This document shows, piece after piece, positions 61,920-64,000 of a DNA stretch of 64,000 nucleotides. Every line of letters starts with the position of its first letter. The stretch's first letter is position 1. The position numbers and the translations under genes were made by a program. The DNA is from Gammaproteobacteria bacterium. GTDB taxonomy: Bacteria; Pseudomonadota; Gammaproteobacteria; SZUA-152. Where the stretch lies: the NCBI GenBank assembly GCA_011321815.1, contig DROS01000031.1:1-64000 (forward strand). Reading direction: 5' to 3'. Under the pieces are notes generated by a model. That model ran no database searches. It had not been told where the DNA came from and was given only the letters and a program-made list of their open reading frames with translations.

Positions 61920-63428
61920 TCAGTTGAATTGATACGTCGGCAGGGAAAAGCTGAAGGTTGTTCCTTTGTCAGGTTTACTGGCAGCCTGGATGGTGCTGCC
62001 ATGCAAATCAATAATGCGCTTGGCAATAGACAGCCCTAGCCCGGCATTGGTGGCGCTGGCCGCGCGATTTTTTTCCAGTCGATAAAAGCGGTCAAAAATG
62101 TGGTCAATTTCATTGGCGGGAATACCTCGTCCGGTATCAGCAACTTTGACAATAATGTTGTCATGCGCATCGGCGAGTGACAGAGTGATGCGTCCCCCGG
62201 CGGGTGTGTAGCGCAGGGCATTTTCGATCAGGTTGTCCAGTACCCGTTGAATCAGACCAATGTCACCGTAGGCAAAAGGCAGATTATTCACAAAGTTTGC
62301 CTGAATACTGATGTTGCGTTTTTCCGCTTCCAGTTTGAATTTGTGCATGATGTCATGCGCCAGCTCAGTCAGTGAAAATGGTTCAATGTTAAGCATTGTT
62401 TCGCTGGAATCCAGTTTTGCCAGTTCGAACAGCTCTTCAATCAGCTGTCGAAGCCGCATGCTTTGCGCCGTGGCAACTTGCAGGTATTGCCGCCTTTCTT
62501 GTACCGATAATGAATTGTCTTTTAATAACAGGGTTTCGAGATAGCCGTGCAAAGAGGTCAAAGGCGTACGCAGGTCATGCGATACGTTGGCAACCATTTC
62601 GCGGCGTTTGGCGTCATTTTGTGCCAGCTCTTTTAGTTGCTGGTCAATACGATCCGCCATCTGGTTGAAGTGGATGCCAAGCTGGTCAATTTCATCAGTG
62701 GATGTCTCTGACACAGGATAACGCTCGGTCACCTGGCTTGCCGGTGTATGTTTTGTGGCAGTACCATAATTTGACATGATGCGCGTCAGCATGCGCAGAC
62801 GGTGTGTCAATAATGCAAATGCGGTGAGTCCCGCAGCCAGTGCAAGCAACAGGCTGGCGCCAAGACCGGTGGTGGTAAAACGTAAAATATAACTGCCTTT
62901 TACCCTGTCAGTAATGCTGTCAAAGACCTCACCTTCGAGGATGACGTAAAGATAACCGGCAGGCTTGTCTGCGGTGTCGCCGGGAATAACGGCTGCCGAA
63001 AAAACTTTTTGCCGTGAATACTGATCATCTGTTGCGCGCGGGTCATCACCGGTCAGTGGATATTCTTCTTTACCGGACAGAAATTTTTTGATGGGCAAGA
63101 GTGAAACCTGTTGGCGTTTGACGTGGCCTTCGGGCGCGGAAAAGGCCAGGATTTTTCCATGGGCATTTAACAGGTATAGCTCGATGCTGGGATTAATGAC
63201 CATCAGCCAGTGAAAAAGCGATTTCAAGGCCTTCTGATTAACCTGCTGCTCAGTGAGCAGGGTTTCCTCATTCACAATATGTTTTGCCAGGGCGGCATTG
63301 AGTTTTTGGGTCAATTCCTGTTGGTACATTTCTGATGAATACAGCACCATGCTGTAAACCACGTAGCCCATCAGTAACACCAGCGTAAACAGGACGGCAG
63401 CAATCCGGCTGTAGAGGGTGCGAAACAT
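61920..63428 (-). CDS. Sensor histidine kinase
   Basis: The 502-residue kinase has two helices flanking a periplasmic domain (about 35-185), then a HAMP-like segment and the H box VSHDLRTPL. N box LIENALRYTP, G1 VADTGRGIP and G2 NAGLGLSIAKRI are intact. I chose ATG 63428 (MFRTLYSRIAAVLFT); a TTG at 63437 overlaps the regulator's stop and would add three residues. It forms a pair with the response regulator upstream. Input signal unknown. Confidence 0.92.
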   Translation of the reverse strand: MFRTLYSRIAAVLFTLVLLMGYVVYSMVLYSSEMYQQELTQKLNAALAKHIVNEETLLTEQQVNQKALKSLFHWLMVINPSIELYLLNAHGKILAFSAPEGHVKRQQVSLLPIKKFLSGKEEYPLTGDDPRATDDQYSRQKVFSAAVIPGDTADKPAGYLYVILEGEVFDSITDRVKGSYILRFTTTGLGASLLLALAAGLTAFALLTHRLRMLTRIMSNYGTATKHTPASQVTERYPVSETSTDEIDQLGIHFNQMADRIDQQLKELAQNDAKRREMVANVSHDLRTPLTSLHGYLETLLLKDNSLSVQERRQYLQVATAQSMRLRQLIEELFELAKLDSSETMLNIEPFSLTELAHDIMHKFKLEAEKRNISIQANFVNNLPFAYGDIGLIQRVLDNLIENALRYTPAGGRITLSLADAHDNIIVKVADTGRGIPANEIDHIFDRFYRLEKNRAASATNAGLGLSIAKRIIDLHGSTIQAASKPDKGTTFSFSLPTYQFN

Positions 63429-63433
63429 GGTAT

Positions 63434-64000
63434 TCAACTTTCGGAGAGTTTATCGGAAAATTTATAGCCCACGCCCCACACCGTGAGAATGTAAACAGGG
63501 GATGAGGGGTCCTGTTCAACTTTGGCGCGCAGCCGGTTGATGTGTGAGTTAACGGTGTGCTCATAACCGTCGTGACCATAGCCCCAGACACTGTCGAGTA
63601 ACTGACTGCGGGTAAAGACCTGACCGGGGTGGGTGGCAAAATGCCAGAGCAGATCAAATTCGCGTGCGGTGAGCTCGATTTCGTTGCCTGCTGCGCTGAC
63701 CCGTCGTTTGGCCTGCTCAAGAAAAAGGGCGCCGGTCCGCAGGTTACCGTTGGCGCTGGCAGGTGTGGTTTGTGTATCGACACGCCGCAAAATGGCCTTG
63801 GACCGGGCCACCAGTTCACGCACACTGAAAGGTTTGGGCAGGTAATCGTCGGCACCCATTTCCAGGCCAACGATACGATCCAGCTCTGCGCCTTTGGCGG
63901 TCAGCATCAGAATGGGGGTGTCATTGTTGGTACCGCGCAGTCGGCGGCAAATTTCCAGGCCGTCGATACCGGGCAGCATGAGGTCGAGGATAATCAGGTC
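63434..64000 (-). CDS. OmpR/PhoB-family response regulator, cut by the right edge
   Basis: The visible 188 residues run from DLIILDLMLPGIDG, in which the phospho-acceptor Asp lies at the window edge, through the DDYLPKPF switch region. A winged-helix DNA-binding domain follows (LTAREFDLLWHFATHPGQ, YEHTVNSHINRLRAKVE, TVWGVGYKF). The first 45 or so residues lie outside. It controls target genes with the kinase directly downstream; the two reading frames are nearly contiguous. Confidence 0.94.
   Translation of the reverse strand, partial: DLIILDLMLPGIDGLEICRRLRGTNNDTPILMLTAKGAELDRIVGLEMGADDYLPKPFSVRELVARSKAILRRVDTQTTPASANGNLRTGALFLEQAKRRVSAAGNEIELTAREFDLLWHFATHPGQVFTRSQLLDSVWGYGHDGYEHTVNSHINRLRAKVEQDPSSPVYILTVWGVGYKFSDKLSES

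Overview
The window looks like a chromosomal segment of a gammaproteobacterium of moderate GC content. Evidence for this is the fused rlmKL-type rRNA methyltransferase, zapE, a YcgL-family gene, apaH, ygiQ and a sigma-54/NtrC-type glnA promoter. I cannot name a genus. No rRNA, tRNA or CRISPR array was recognised.

Positions 1-15400 hold an unusual biosynthetic locus of two convergent operons. The + strand operon (309-11456) has ten tightly coupled genes: Rieske oxygenase, small membrane protein, acetyltransferase-like protein, GH3 acyl-adenylating enzyme, second acetyltransferase-like protein, a 919-residue RnfD-like/FG-GAP/ASPIC-UnbV fusion, membrane desaturase, alpha/beta-hydrolase-like protein, SnoaL-like secreted protein and a second desaturase. 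The - strand operon (15334-11682) encodes a P450, a radical SAM protein and a PAP2 enzyme. The 919-residue protein looks like a fusion of UnbU and UnbV, two proteins known from enediyne clusters, but no polyketide synthase is present. My inference is a pathway to an oxidised, highly unsaturated lipid or lipid amide. This is the best candidate in the window for an undescribed system.

Positions 15400-19750 carry glnA, with a strong sigma-54 promoter and two NtrC-type sites, and a three-gene operon (PP-loop ATPase, TusA-like carrier, CDF metal transporter). Positions 19890-22730 hold a candidate membrane-acting toxin with a membrane immunity protein, followed by two decaying partial duplicates of the pair.

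Positions 23000-36500 are mostly housekeeping: plsY, folB, folK, a pteridine reductase, several methyltransferases, uppP, apaH and ygiQ, plus a response-regulator diguanylate cyclase. Positions 36660-42400 hold a second notable cluster on the - strand: a receiver-like/winged-helix protein, a small GTPase, an ABC-ATPase fused to a dual-specificity phosphatase, a Roadblock/LC7-like protein, a cysteine-cluster protein and a ferredoxin-reductase-globin fusion. It resembles a GTPase/Roadblock signalling module.

Positions 42700-64000 carry zapE, a lipoprotein, a 159-bp inverted-repeat element with a CTAG duplication, rlmKL, a peroxiredoxin, a response-regulator nucleotide cyclase, a DAHP synthase, a MipA-like porin-family protein, a six-repeat lipoprotein, a PilZ protein, an ABC exporter, two paralogous secreted proteins sharing a 180-residue domain, and a two-component system cut by the right edge.
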